DNA of 64,000 nt from Dicyema japonicum (GCA_011109175.1 RDEW01000012.1:138525-202524); one strand, 5' to 3'; positions 45,761 to 57,729 are shown, counted from the stretch's first letter. Notes: a model not told the origin generated them from the letters alone. Numbers and translations: made by a program.

Positions 45761-46275
45761 CCTGTGCTGATTTCTTCTTGTCCCAGTCTATATGGTTGCT
45801 TCTGTTGGTTGTTTGAAATGACTTTAGGATGTATAAAGGTAATTTATATGCGGAATTCAACCATATATTCAACAAGCAGGTTTCTCGTTAATATTAATGT
45901 TTTTTTCTTTAAACTGAAAATTTACTGTGATCAGGTCATTAAAATACCAAAATAGTTTATAACAAAGGAAAATTGAATTTATTGATTTCAGACTAAATGA
46001 GATTCTTATAATATAAACTAACAGTCAATAAGGTAAGTTGGTCACATTCACGCTCAATCAGCCATCCCTCTTCTCGGCTGCTCAATCTTCTTTTACTATC
46101 AACCATACGGTGGCACATGGGAATCCTCAAGGTTTAATTGCAAATACAAAATAATATATTTGATAAATCTCAATATATTGAACAAAAATACGTAATAATT
46201 TAATAATATTAAAAATAACAAAAATATTAAAATATTAAAATATAATTAATCTGTGGTTTTAAAACCAAATAATAA
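45761..46275. other. Upstream of the SLC36-like gene; nothing recognised
   Basis: Very AT-rich, including ATATTAAAA runs directly before the start codon; no motif I can support. Confidence 0.4.
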
Positions 46276-47801
46276 ATGGAATCTTCAAATGAAGAGTGTA
46301 ATGAGATTTCAATGAATGTAAAACGAATTGGGTATTGTTAATTGATGGAATTATAGAGGAATCCACACTTTTATGAATTTGATTAAAGGAATGGTTGGAA
46401 TTGGACTTTTGACAATCCCAATTGGACTAAAACACTCTGGAATGGCTGTATTTAAAAATATTAAATATTAGGTGGGTCTGATCACATTGGTTATGATATC
46501 AATTACTACATCATTTTCTATGAATGTTTTAATGGATTGTTGCTTAATGGTTGAACAGCATATTCAGGATATCGACACTTCGTTGAGTCAGATTATTTGG
46601 GAGTTTGTAGTTTATTATAAACAAGACTAAATGAAATTAATTATAGACAAGTGATATATCACAGTATTCTTATTGGTTTCAGATCCCCTAAACTTGCATC
46701 AATTTTCGGTTTCGTCGTCGACTTCTTTTTGGTTTTTATCCAACTGGGATGTTGTTCCGTGTACATAATATTTGTGGCTGAAAACACTCATCAGGTATGT
46801 ATAATCAATAAAATAGTCCTTAAAATATTTTGATTTGCCATATGTCAATCCATTAGTATATTATGCCGCAACAGTGTTGATATTATGGATATTTGTTTTT
46901 ATTCAGAGTCTCGACCAAATAGCCGCTTGCTCCCTTTTTGGAAACATTGCTGGAACAATTTCTCTGGCAATTGTTTTCTTTTTTTGTTTTCCGACATTGA
47001 CAATTGTTAGAATTCCAATGGCCACGGACTTTGCCGGATTTGCAATCTTTTTCGGAATGTCAGTCTATAGCTTAGAAGGAAATGGATTGGTAATTCTATA
47101 ATTATTTGAGATCCTTCCAATTCGCAATAAAATGAGGCATAAACAAACACTCTTTGGATGCTTTGGTATATTTAATGTTAGTATTTCCATTGCCACTCTC
47201 ATCAACGTGGCAATTGGTTTTTACGGATTTCTTCGATTTGGAAACGATATATGTCCCAGCATCACACTAAACATGCCTCCCTGCACGTATTAATTGAGCT
47301 ACATTACTAGATTATCAGTTACTGGGAGAATACTATTTATTAGTTCTGTTGTACTCAGTTTTGGACTTCAATTATATGTTCCTGTACAAATTATCCTTCC
47401 CTTAATTTTTCATATTCCTATTTTTCAAAGAATGTTTGTTGAAAAGGGACGTCAAAGGTTAGGGGAGTCCGTTCTAAGATTTACGATAATTGTATTTTGT
47501 TGGTTTGTAATAATTCAATTTACATTTTAGCACTTTTTGCTGTTTTTATTCCTTACATGGATTTTGATGACTTCATTGATTGGATCTATTTGTTGTACGT
47601 GGCTTACATTTATTTTGCCAGCATTTGCTAATATTGCTATTTATTGGAAAGACAGAAAAACACAAAAGACATAAAATAATAATATCCGTATATTTACTGA
47701 TATTTGGAATGTTGGGGATGATGTTTGGAACTTACTCGAGTGCTCGGGAGATAATCCTAGCATTCCAGAATCGTGTGCCTTCACAATGTTCTCATAGATG
47801 A
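46276..47801 (+). CDS. Proton-coupled amino-acid transporter, SLC36/PAT-like, with frame breaks
   Basis: Introns at 46332-46356, 46448-46471, 46795-46816, 47090-47110, 47287-47310 (21-25 nt) and one ending at 47530 are clear; one near 46607-46646 does not restore the frame cleanly. Family blocks: GIHTFMNLIKGMVGIGLLTIP (TM1), FVVDFFLVFIQLGCCSVYIIFVAEN (TM3, very close to SLC36), FFGMSVYSLEGNGL..LP (TM6 region), FGNDICPSITLNMP, QLYVPVQIILP and FILPAFANIAIYW. The substrate is expected to be small amino acids with H+, at plasma or lysosomal membrane. Two further frame changes lie in the C-terminal third: near 47570, where IPYMDFDDFI switches to SLIGSICC as if about 5 bp were lost, and in the A-rich run near 47660-47680 before the last helix (LLIFGMLGMMFGTYSSAREII). 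It is a pseudogene, or the assembly has indels. Confidence 0.75.
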
Positions 47802-47924
47802 CTTTTACATTTTACTACTCAAATATATGTTTTAGATATTATTTTACTTAATTCTATATTCTTGATTGCGTTTAATAATTTTAATGAGTTTCTATCCTTA
47901 CGGATATTATAGTAAGGTGATTCA

Positions 47925-48115
47925 GGATTCGAACCTGGCTGTCTATTCGGTTGAAGGCTTTTGGGTTGACGAGTGACGTTGTCATCATTGATCTATCACT
48001 GCAGAACCGGATTGTCATCTGGGACTTATAAAAGCAAAATGTAAGGAAACGAAGATTTTTGATGTCTTGTATTAATTACAATGACTATTCTTTACTTCAT
48101 AAAGTGTGTGTTTCT
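47925..48115 (+). mobile_element. tRNA-derived SINE, copy 2 (5'-degraded)
   Basis: CAGGATTCGAACCTGG head remnant, then TTGACGAGTGACGTTGTCATCA, CACTGCAGAACCGG, and ACTATTCTTTACTTCATAAAGTGTGTG. Same order as 44690-44965. Confidence 0.65.
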
Positions 48116-48159
48116 GCTTAAACTAAGGTTTTAAAATTCCTTGGCGGGTTGATTTATTT

Positions 48160-48420
48160 ATTTATTAACCTCCGGATACACCGAGAAAGAAGTTAAAGTA
48201 AACAACTAATTAAGTGTATCCAGTTTCCACTTCCACAGAGTCCATTCGGAATCAACATAAAGGGTAAAAGACGTCCATACTTGCAGTAGTGGAAACCCCT
48301 CCAGTAGAGTGAGGGAGAGCAAATGATCCTTTTCGTGCCGGCCTGGCACTGGGCGCCACCTAGACAGATGGATCACATGACGCCACAATAATAGGAACAG
48401 ACGAACAAAACAGAAACTTC
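48160..48420 (-). mobile_element. Family G LINE 3' end (GYT variant)
   Basis: The minus-strand C-terminus VEVETGYT-stop, hairpin 48174-48221 and tail GGAGGTTAATAAATAAATAAA. Nearly the same insert as 4285-4600. It directly abuts a plus-strand family G copy. Confidence 0.75.
48174..48221 (-). repeat. 3' terminal hairpin of family G LINE
   Basis: GGATACAC (48174-48181) pairs perfectly with GTGTATCC (48214-48221). Confidence 0.75.
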
Positions 48421-48424
48421 AACC

Positions 48425-49215
48425 AAGCTATCACCATTCCTATTCAACTTATTCACAGCTGACATTTCCGACGGAGATGACGACCTGCTTTTTGCTTATG
48501 CAGACGATATCGTCTTCTCGTCTTAGCCTCACAGGATCAGAAATAATACAACACCACATGGATCGACTACTCGAGTGGTTTAATGAAAATCGGATGTCAA
48601 TCAATACCGAAAAATCTGTTACAACTCTCTATACACCTCAGACAAGAGATTGTCGACCAGGACAATAAAAGTTACTGCGGAGGAAGAGAATTGCCGCTTA
48701 GCAAATGGCAAAAAATATTGGGTCTGACTTTCGATACGCACATTGAACTTTAGAACATGTCTCACTAACGTGCTGTGGACAAATGTGATAAATAAATCAA
48801 CCTTCTGAAATGCATAACAGGTTCTATGGAAAATTGGACATCACCCTATATTAAAAACGCTCTACTCACAGTACATCGAACCATGCATTTTCATATGCGT
48901 GTTACTTCACTTTGAGGACCACTGCCTCTTTATATCGAACATCCAGAAAATCTCCGCAACCCAGAAAAAGGCCCTTCAAACTAACTGCAGAGGATGGTAT
49001 ACAGGAGAAAACATCAAATCACCGACGCCCATGAAACACTAATCGAAAAAAAACAAAATGTGGACACCAATGCCAAAAAGAAGTGCTCGCCTGCAACGAA
49101 CTTGTGTAGGCTCAAGGATCAACACCGAACAAAGATGAGAGCCTTGATCCAATCCGTCGGGATCACTTAGTTTAGTTTTCTCGGTTTAACAGTGGTCTTT
49201 GGAATTAATTTTTTA
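48425..49215 (+). mobile_element. Family G LINE, RT palm to 3' end
   Basis: Plus strand: SPFLFNLFTADISDGDDDLLFAYADDIVFSS (48435-48525, intact YADD), HHMDRLLEWFNENRMSINTEKSVTTLYTP, LPLSKWQKILGLTFDTH, YSQYIEPCIF (48865-48900) and the C-terminus QSVGIT-stop at 49170. Hairpin arms GATCAC (49161-49166) and GTGGTC (49192-49197) keep pairing through a G-T wobble. Confidence 0.8.
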
Positions 49216-49462
49216 ATTAAAAAATACCATATATTGATTTTGTCGAAGGAAAAAACCCCCATATCTTCTTAAAAAACGTCGATAGGTCCAAAAGTTATTT
49301 TTTGCAATCAATTTGCAAGAAGGCATATCAACAGTTAACACAATGAAGGACTGAAAATTAAGTGAACTGAGATCACCTAACTATTTAACTATAATTTTTT
49401 CTTATTTTATCTGAGACCATTGGGTTCTAAATAAAATGAAAATTTATTGCTAAGCAACAACT
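49216..49462. promoter_or_regulatory. 5' flank of the epsilon-tubulin gene
   Basis: AT-rich 250 bp between the LINE tail and the TUBE1 start. No TATA box or other element can be assigned with confidence. Confidence 0.25.
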
Positions 49463-51124
49463 ATGACGCAGTTTGTGGTAGTACAGGGTTTGGTCACAAA
49501 TATTTAATATAGTGGGACAGTGTGGCAATCAGATTGGGTGGAGATTTTGGGATCAAATTCTCTCAGAACATGCATTTCATAATAAAGTTATTTTGGTAAC
49601 ATTATGAAGAAAGGTAAATATGACAGCGCACTGCAAAGTTTTTTCATTAATGAATCATCATGTAATAAGAGAATAGACTCCATTAAAGCACGAGTGGAGT
49701 TTATATATTATTTGTAGGCCGTTTTGGTGGATATGGAACAGGGAGTACTGAACGAATTAATGAACAGCAGTCTGGGAGAGTTATTTGACAATACACAGTT
49801 AATATCTGATGTCTCAGGAAGTGGAAATAACTGGTTTGCTTATTATTTAATATTTAAGGGCTACGGGGCATTGTTACTATGGAACAAAATACAAAAGTCA
49901 ATTGAGTCAGGTGTTACACAAAGCAGCAGAAAAATGTCCTTTCCTTAATGCTTTTTTTGTTATTTTTTCAATGGGTGAGGCACTGGATCTGGAGTAGGGA
50001 CAGCAATTTTAGAAATAATGAAAGAAGAATTCCCCAAAGTTTACAGGTCAATGGTATACATTACCTTGACAGATTTGTAATCTCAGTATTTCCTTCTGGA
50101 GACGATGATGTGATCACTTCTCCATATAATACAGTCATGGGATTACGTATTATCACAGATGTTGCTGATTGTTGTTTTCCTGTAGAAAATCAAGTTTTCA
50201 TAATTATTTTTATGACAGGCTCTTCACAACATTGTAGCAAGTCTAGAAAAAGTTGTAGGAAAACAGCAAGCACGGGAACTTTACTTCGTTCATCTCCTAA
50301 TATTAGACTAAACTCACTGCGGACAAGCAATAAAACTGGTGAAACTAAACCATTTGATGAAATGAATAACATTGTGGCATCCCTTCTAGTAGACCTTACT
50401 TGGTTGATATTATAAATTGTAATGTTAGTTCTGCTCGATTTGAGGGATCCCTTAATGTTGATATTAATGAAATATGCATGAATTTGATCCCATATCCCCG
50501 TCTTCATTACATAACAACAGCATCTTCCCCTTTGTATGCCATAAAATCTGGGTCCTTGATCCCAAGAAGGTTTTATAATTATAAAATATTGTTTCATAGA
50601 ATTGACGAGCTTTTTAACGACGTCCTTGGACGTGGAACTCCCTGGTAATATCTGACCATATGACAAACTTCAATTTACTCATGGCAGGAGCTCTTTTGGG
50701 TCGGGGATCGTTGTGTATTGACGACATGATAAGGAATGTCACAAGGTTTATAATTATGGCTGCAAAATAGAACAACAAATAAAAATAAATTTGTGATATG
50801 GAACCCCAATGGATGGAAAATTGGTCTTTGTGGTGCCAGACCTGTGAATATGGATTATTCGCTGTTATTTTTGGCTAATAAAACTTCAATCCACTCATCA
50901 TTCGAATATCACCACTCAAGATTTGTCAAATTGTACAATAGAAAGGTATTGCAGATAATTTATTATAGGCCCACCTTCATCACTACCTTGGAGTAGAAGG
51001 TGTCGAAATGAACGATTTTGAAGAAGCTCAATGTTCAATGGTAGACCTTATAAATCAATATACTAATATTGAATCACTTAGTGGGGACACTGCATCTATT
51101 CCTATGAGATTGAAAGTATTCTAA
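49463..51124 (+). CDS. TUBE1: Epsilon-tubulin
   Basis: Twelve exons with 11 introns of 23-30 nt (49488-49512, 49587-49609, 49694-49717, 49834-49858, 50047-50072, 50194-50218, 50241-50266, 50403-50428, 50570-50599, 50746-50770, 50946-50968) give about 461 residues, close to the family's usual length. Matches include the start MTQFVVVQVGQCGNQIG, VLVDMEQGVLNEL, SGSGNNWATGHCYYG, the GTP-binding glycine loop, FPSGDDDVITSPYN, KPFDEMNNIVASLL, SARFEGSLNVDINEICMNLIPYP and the ending RKAHLHHYLGVEGVEM, which is epsilon- rather than alpha/beta/delta-type. Epsilon-tubulin is needed for centriole triplet formation and stability. Two single-base losses are inferred: in the glycine loop (49975-49981, GGTGAGGC where a 9-base Gly-Gly-Gly stretch is expected) and at 50641-50645 (a C run before GG). 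Otherwise intact. Confidence 0.9.
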
Positions 51125-51440
51125 TATAAGCTTTGTGTACAAATTTGTTATTAAATTAATCCATTTATGATAGCCTTAGTTCTTTCAATCTGCACTAGAT
51201 TACTAAAATGCACTCGAAATTAACCACATTTTGAAAAGAAAAAAATTTCTAAGAAAAAATCCTATTCTCCTTATTATTGGCCAATTTTTAATTTAATTTT
51301 AATACGAATTGAAAAAAATACAAATTTAATTAACCTCTTCCAATTCCTCTTCTCTTAGACTCTGTACTCGTCTTACTTTTAAGAAAAGACTCAAATTGTT
51401 AATTATAAAAAAATGATGCTATTTTGTGTCAACAGTTAGC
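51125..51440. other. Downstream of TUBE1; nothing recognised
   Basis: AT-rich spacer. Confidence 0.4.
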
Positions 51441-51930
51441 TGATAGATTCTCAAACATGTTTCGATAGACAATATCGAGAGAATCAATAAATAATCTTTT
51501 ACTGAAGAAAGATGATATTTTGAAAGATTCAAAAAATTGTCAATCGTCTTCTAAAGCTGCACATAAACCAAAGTTTCCAAAGCTTGAAGATAAGTTGGTA
51601 GAATGGATGGAGGTAAGAGATACGAAAAGAGATACAGATTCAGAATGCTTAAGTTGCCAACAGATAAATCTGTCGACATTTAATCACTTCTTGTAAAATT
51701 TAAAGAAATTTAAAAGCATATTTACCCGACCAAATCTATAATCTGGATGAAACTGGATTATACTCTTTTTAATAAAATGGCTTATGAAGACGAATCCGAA
51801 GATACAATCAAGAATTTTTCAGTTTTAAATAAGTTCAATAACGAAAATCTTTTGAATTGGTATTAATGAAGAGCAATCAGAAAACAGACATTTTCGATCC
51901 TCTAAAAATTGAGAATTTTTAAAATGAAAA
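51440..51930 (+). mobile_element. pogo/Tigger transposase relic
   Basis: Reads SIINNLLLKKDDILKDSKNCQSSSKAAHKPKFPKLEDKLVEWMEVRDTKR (HTH plus CENP-B-type linker, 51480-51625), then IYNLDETGLYS (51735-51770). It includes an acidic tail-like AYEDESEDTIKNF. Stops present; no TIRs found. Confidence 0.7.
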
Positions 51931-51964
51931 TTTTTTAGAAGATTCAGAAAATAGTGAACATGGA

Positions 51965-52560
51965 TCGGAAAAATAAGACCTGTAGACAGGATAAAGAAGA
52001 TCTTTGAGGGACTCCGATGGCAAGAGACGTAAAATGGATTTCAGTCCTCCGAGGCATAAACGCCCCTTCGTCCACTTAGGAAGTTGGTGATCCAAAGCTT
52101 GAGTTTCCCTGAGAACTCCGATTGAAATATTTTTTTCGACAGTGTCTTCTTACCTCTGGACCCTGAGCTCTTGGCCTTTATTTCATCATTCAATGCTCTA
52201 TCCGGAGTTTCATTTCCAAGGTGATCCTGTTAGATTTTTTGAGTTAATTTCTTTCTTTAATCAAGGCCAATTTATCACGGCAACTCGACGAATTTAATGG
52301 ATGTTTGGGATATAGCCATTGATCTTGCTTCTAAGATTATTTGGGTAAGTACCTGATCGCTTTATACAGAGAACTGAAACTATCCAAGTAACGATTCTTC
52401 ACTTTATCTTCTGAGATTGCCCAATACAATCCCTAGTCAGCACCTTTGTAATTATAGCTGCTAGGAATTCTTCTTACGTTAACCTCTCTTTTGATCTTCA
52501 CAATCGAATTATGATTGCTTCTTGTTTTGTAAAGACTGACCTAACAATTTTCGAAGAAAG
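51965..52560 (-). mobile_element. Family G LINE, decayed endonuclease end and RT piece
   Basis: Minus strand: NHNSIVKIKREVN-type and SYNYKGADXGLYWAISEDKVKNRYLDSFSSLYKAIRYL (52510-52330), parallel to the SDH region of the 7.0 kb copy. Then LSKKIFQSEFSGKLKLWITNFLSGRRG and GVPQRSSLS (52145-51975). Confidence 0.6.
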
Positions 52561-52929
52561 TGATGAGGAGCAGAGTTACGTCGAACGAGGTAGGCTGAGT
52601 GATATTGTTTTATTTTCCTTGTATTTTTGAATGGTTCGTTAAATATCGTTAGGACAGAGGTTTTCATAAAATAATCCACACACATTAAAAAAAAAATTAA
52701 ATTTTTCTCCGGATACGTAAAAGTGAGGACAAAAATTGGTAATTTAATGGACAAATTTTTATTAATTTCGAATAGTTGACAACGCCACTCGCATTTCTGC
52801 ATCAATGTTTTTTAAATTTTCCCTTTGATTGTATTTCATATTATGCAACGTAGAAAAAAACTGTTCACATAAATATGTCGTTGAAAATTGTAAAATAATC
52901 GTCAGTCCTTGTGTAGACGACTTCTGGGA
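52561..52929. other. Unassigned; possible 5' extension of the LINE relic
   Basis: A minus-strand frame at 52509-52805 (FVLTFTYPEKNLIFFLMC) has no clear family; no other feature. Confidence 0.25.
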
Positions 52930-53310
52930 ATCTACTAGCTAAAACGGATGACCAACGATGAGCTCTACAGAATCACTCAAACAGCACAGATCGGGAATAA
53001 AATAACTTGGGCAAAATGGCAGCTCTTTGGACATATCGTAAGAACTTCGGAAATGGCACGGCCAATCATGCCATGGAATCATACTTTTCTATATTAAACA
53101 AAGTAACGCATCGAGGTCGACAAAGAACAACGTTGCCGTCGACGGTGGACAAAACTCACTTGCATAAAAAGAAAACTGAAAACAAAAGAGGATCTGGATG
53201 ATCTGAGGTAAGTTGCGAGAAACAGGAAAGGATAAAAACGACTCCAGAGATGCATGGCGAACATGGAATCTCAAATTAGTTAACTTTTCTGGTTCCGCTG
53301 ACATTGCTAA
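52930..53310 (+). mobile_element. RTE-clade LINE thumb relic
   Basis: TNDELYRITQTAQIGNKITWAKWQLFGHIVRTSEMARPIMPW followed by RGRQRTTLPSTVD resembles the SRWRLFGHILRHDM...RGRPRTTLPVILD block of the RTE copies. Confidence 0.6.
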
Positions 53311-53790
53311 TAATAATTTTGTAGATAATCTGGGATATATGTTTCAGACATAGCACTTCTGAGAAAGCATAGAAAGTTAATTATTAGTGATCCCAGACCG
53401 ACAAAGGTGAATTAGGTCTCCCTTGTGCCGTATTCCGAATCATCGTCTGAGTCAGCCTCGACCATGATCTTCTGTGCTACTCTAGATCTATGGGTCGTCG
53501 AGATCGTCCGCCGAAAGGTCTTCATTCAAGATAGTCGTAAGCCAGTCTTGATAGGTTTATTATTATTAGCACTTTCACTAGAACCATAATATTTGTTGCC
53601 CCGCATGTGCAACAAAAAATATAAGAGAAAGAGTTAGCTTGCTCCAGGCATTTCTGTTCTTAGCAAGATTTCTCAGTGTGTCCATGTCGTCAGCAGATCC
53701 CAATGTTTTCTAGGTTAGGCACAACAATTAAAACAATTTATAATAAAGTTAAAACCTATAAATGTATTATTAATCAAACAATAAGTAAAA
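53311..53790. other. Low-information stretch, possible LINE C-terminus
   Basis: 53390-53540 is GC-richer with an isolated GTGATCCC arm (minus orientation) but no convincing second arm; weak evidence only. Confidence 0.3.
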
Positions 53791-56745
53791 ATGGTTGAGA
53801 TAGTGACGTCCTTTTTGAAAAGTATGTCTGAAAAACACGAAAATTGCAACCTAAATGACTTCTTTCTTTTAACGTTCAATGTCAGAGGACTCTCTAGTGC
53901 ATGGAAAAGAAAAGAACTTTGTGAAGACCTTTCAAAATACAAGATATCAGTCGGATGTCTCCAAGAGACAAAAATATCGAAGGAGTTTGAAGAACAACAT
54001 GGATAGTTTAAGTTAATCTTTCTCTCTGGGGGATCAAAACATTACGGACTCGGATTTGCTGTAAGAAAGGACCTACTCCGGCTCATATACCGTTATTGGA
54101 CAATCAATGAAAGGATCGGGATTCTACAAATAACATTGGACGATTATAACTCTTCGAAGAGTTATCTTACTATTATTAACGCATATGCTCCACATAGTGG
54201 ATGGATCAATAAGAAACCCGAGGAAATTGACGACTTTTATGCGAATCTGTCTGATGTTTATTCCAATTATGCAAATTCCACATTAATATTGATTGCCGGT
54301 GATCTTAATGCAAAAGCTGGAAGTCGAATCACTATAGAAGAAGCATTCATTGGAAGACATGGAAGGGGAAAAAGGAACATTGCAGGAACCTTGTTAGCTA
54401 GCTTTTGTCAAGCAAATAATCTATTCCTTTGTAACACGGCCTTTATGCACTCAGCAAGACACAGGACAACTTGGTCAGGCAATAGAACTAAGTCTGACGG
54501 AAGCATTGCGAAAATCTACAATCAAATAGACTACATTATTTGCAGACAAAAAGACCGCAGTATTGTCACTGATGCCCGTGCTTATGGAGGGTCTATAATT
54601 GACAGCGATCACAAGATGGTTATTGCCAAAATGTCCATAAAGAAACTTATGGGTTTGCAAGGGATGAAAAGAAAGTGCAATGGACACACGGAACTGCGGG
54701 GGAAGGGATACGTTTTAGACCATCTAAAGAACAATACTATCCAGGGAGAGGAATTCAGAAAATACCTCGATGAGGGATTGGAAGAAATATCAGTAGATTT
54801 GGCACCGCAAATTGCGTGGACCTTGGTCAAACAGAAGATCATGATTGCTGCGGATATATACCTGAAAGAGGACTACGTAACTAAAACACCCACTGAAGAA
54901 GCAACCGCTTTGAAACTCCTTGCAAATCAACAAAAGGCGATATGGATACAATGTCTAAATACAGATGACAAAAATACGAAACAGCGGCTACAAAAGGAAA
55001 GAACAGTCATCAAAAAGAAAATAAGAAAAGCTGCACGTCGGATATTAAAGAACGAAACAATAACAAAAATAGAGAAAATCGAAGGCCTTAAAGACAATGC
55101 GAAGTTTTATGAAGCTGTCGGACAAATCAGAAAACTACCAAGGAAAACACTGATTTTACGAGATGAAGAAGGAAAACATATTGCTAACCAACAAGAAATT
55201 GCAGAACTTATAGCGGATTATTTTGAAGCACAATTCGTATCAAAAAATAGCAAAAAACTCACAATTAACACGGATCAGGGAAAATTAGACGAAGAAATAA
55301 CTTTGTAAGAAGTGATAACAGCAAGTTCAAACTGAAAAACAATAAGAGGTCCGGCCTAGATGGCTTAAATGGTGAATTTTTAAAATATGGAACTAAAAGC
55401 TATACAAAATAATTGCCTGGATTCTAAACGAAACGTACAGTAGAGGAGTCACTTTGCTACTTGGAGAAGGACTATTGATACCAGTACAGAAGCCAAATAA
55501 AAAAGCGGGGAAAGGTGAGAACCTAAAACCAGTGATTTATCCAACACATTGCGGAAGATATTAGCCAATATTACGGTTTAAAAAATGGAAAAACGACTAG
55601 AATCGTACCTGTCGGCTTATCGAAGTGGCTTCCGCAAAGAGAGATCTACGTCAGATGTTATATGGAGCCATAAATAGAGAAGTGCGACTGTTCAATAAAT
55701 TAAAATAACGACAACCATTCTGGGGATTGATATGTCAAAGGCCTTTGATTCCGTCAACAGGAACAAGCTTCTGCAAATACTAGAGCACTTCTTGGAGGCT
55801 CAACGATTAGGATGGTAAGACACTCTTGACGGACACGAGTTTGATGGTCAGGACTGGGAAAGCTTTATCGAGGACATTTGAAACGACAATTGGTACCCCT
55901 CAAGGAGATCCATTATCCCCGATTTTGTTCATTATTTATCTGGAGGCAGCTCTACGAGACTTGAAGTCTCATATCAGAGAAGGAACGACATAATAGCATA
56001 TGCGGACGACGTGGACTTTATTTCGAATAACAAAGAAGAGTTAATTGCACTTTTGGAGAAAATGCCTGATAAAATGGCTGAGTGGTCATTAAAAGTAAAC
56101 ACAAACAAAACCGAAATCACGGAGCTAAAAAGAAGTGAGGAAAGGACCGACGAGCACTGGCGTAGATAAAAAAACTAGGATCCCTTCTCGGTGACACAGA
56201 AGATATAACACGAAGGAAGACATTAACTAATGTCGCTTTTAACAAAATGAATTAGACCTGGCTTCTGCACAAAGGGCTTGACCCTAAAACTCGAATGAGA
56301 CTATACAATGCCATAGTGAGGCCAATTTTATTATATAATGCCGGTACATGGGCATGTACAGGGCAGGAACTCGAAAAGTTGAATTCTTTTCACAGAAATC
56401 ATCTCCGAGCACTCCTTTCTTCTCTAAGCTTTTTCAAAATGCCGTCCGAAATCTTATACAAGAGAACAGGAACTAAGCCAATATCATGTGATATTACTGA
56501 TTCAAGATGGAGGCTCTTTGGACACATACTCCGCCACGATATGGGGACCCCTGCCAACATAGCAATGGAGGAGTATTTTGTCTTAAAAGCTTCTCGTTTC
56601 CGCGGCCGGCCGAGGACAACACTACCGGTTATTCTAGATGAAGATCTATGCTACGGAACATGGCAACGGATCGAAAAAGATGGGCGACGTTAATTAGATT
56701 GTTAACTTTTCGTGTTGCACATGCTTTGTATAATAAAAAATAAGT
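53791..56745 (+). mobile_element. RTE-clade LINE, near full length, the best preserved in the window
   Basis: The endonuclease and linker form one frame from 53791 to 55308 broken only by a TAG at 54004: LLTFNVRGLS, CLQETKIS, INAYAPHSGW, IAGDLNAKAGS, GRHGRGKRNIAGTLLASFCQANNLFLCNT, YNQIDYIICRQKDRS and SIIDSDHKMVIAKM give the catalytic Asn, Glu, Asp-x-Asn and SDH residues of an APE-type nuclease in RTE arrangement. Then a linker with IAELIADYFEAQF. RT follows with several shifts: NNKRSGLDGLNGEFLKYG (55335), GIDMSKAFDSVNRNKLLQIL (55722), GTPQGDPLSPILFIIYLEAALRDL (55890-55965) and YADDVDFISNNK (55995-56030). The C-terminal frame 56295-56693 carries LYNAIVRPILLYNAGTW, SRWRLFGHILRHD and SRFRGRPRTTLPVILDEDL. 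It ends with an ATAATAAAAAATAAG tail. Confidence 0.9.
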
Positions 56746-56990
56746 AAAAGTAATTATTTTATAACCCCCGTCTAACTCAATCTTCCCTTCTTGGGCCCAA
56801 TCCCCAGGCGTGTTCACGTCCCTGCATACCCTACATTCAGAAAGCAAGCACTTGAAATTGGCAATGGACGTGTCCCGAATCTCAAGTTAAAAGCTTTCGT
56901 AATCAGAGGCCACCCAACCACCAAGGAATCCTCTTGAATCTTGATTTTGCAGAATCAACGACTTCCACAGCCCACTATTTCCGATCCACA
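56746..56990 (-). mobile_element. 3' end of an opposing LINE
   Basis: Minus-strand frame CRVCRDVNTPGDWAQEGKIELDGGY runs into GGGGGTTATAAAATAATT, a tail like family G but without a clear hairpin. It meets the RTE tail head-on. Confidence 0.45.
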
Positions 56991-57729
56991 GTGTGAACTT
57001 TGTCAACTATACATTGCAGAGAGATGTTCTTTAAGGTCAGCATTGACAACTTGTTGCGTTTTGGGAAGTCATCGACCACATTCTCTACGGTCCTTTTGTT
57101 GTTTCTTTTAGTAATTTTTGTAGCTAGGTCGTTTTTCTTTTCCTATCTTTCCAAGATTCAAGTTTATATACGATTTCGGATGTGGTACAGAAAAACATTT
57201 TTTAATTTGAATTGACTCATGAAAATGTTGACATTAAGGACGTTTTTAATATTATTCAAGTTTATCCAAATTTATTAAATATTACAATAAAAAGGGTTGT
57301 TTCATCAGAAAGAATCCTTTACTTCCATTTTCCGCGAGTGAGGTCAAAACATTCACACTCTTGTTTTATGGTGACTCAGATTTGCTACATTTGCTATTTA
57401 TGACAGGATTTATAAAAAAATAAGGTTTCTCAACCTCCTGGAGTCAATAGCACAACTATTTATAACATACACTTAAAAAATTAATAAACTAGATCGCATA
57501 AATTTTCACAACGTCCTAAATACTTGATTTTGGAGAATTTACTGCAATCATAAATAGTCCAGAGTCTTTAAGGTTGGGTTTTTCCCAAATATAGTCATTT
57601 TATGCATACAAGTGATAGATAAACGTTACTCTAATTTTTTTTTTAAATAATTTCTAGTAATGGATACTTGGAGGGATTTGATTGTAATTTCATCTTTTTT
57701 TGGTTGAGGTGGTGACGACACCTCTATTG
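56991..57729. other. No recognised gene
   Basis: Open frames at 57000-57215 and 57212-57403 have no family features. AT-rich. Confidence 0.35.

Noticed and set aside
50219-50300. A third frameshift in TUBE1 after IVASLEKVVGK
   Set aside because: A normal 26-nt intron (50241-50266) restores the frame, so no break is needed.
50190-50666. Minus-strand open frame of 158 codons
   Set aside because: Antisense of epsilon-tubulin exons.
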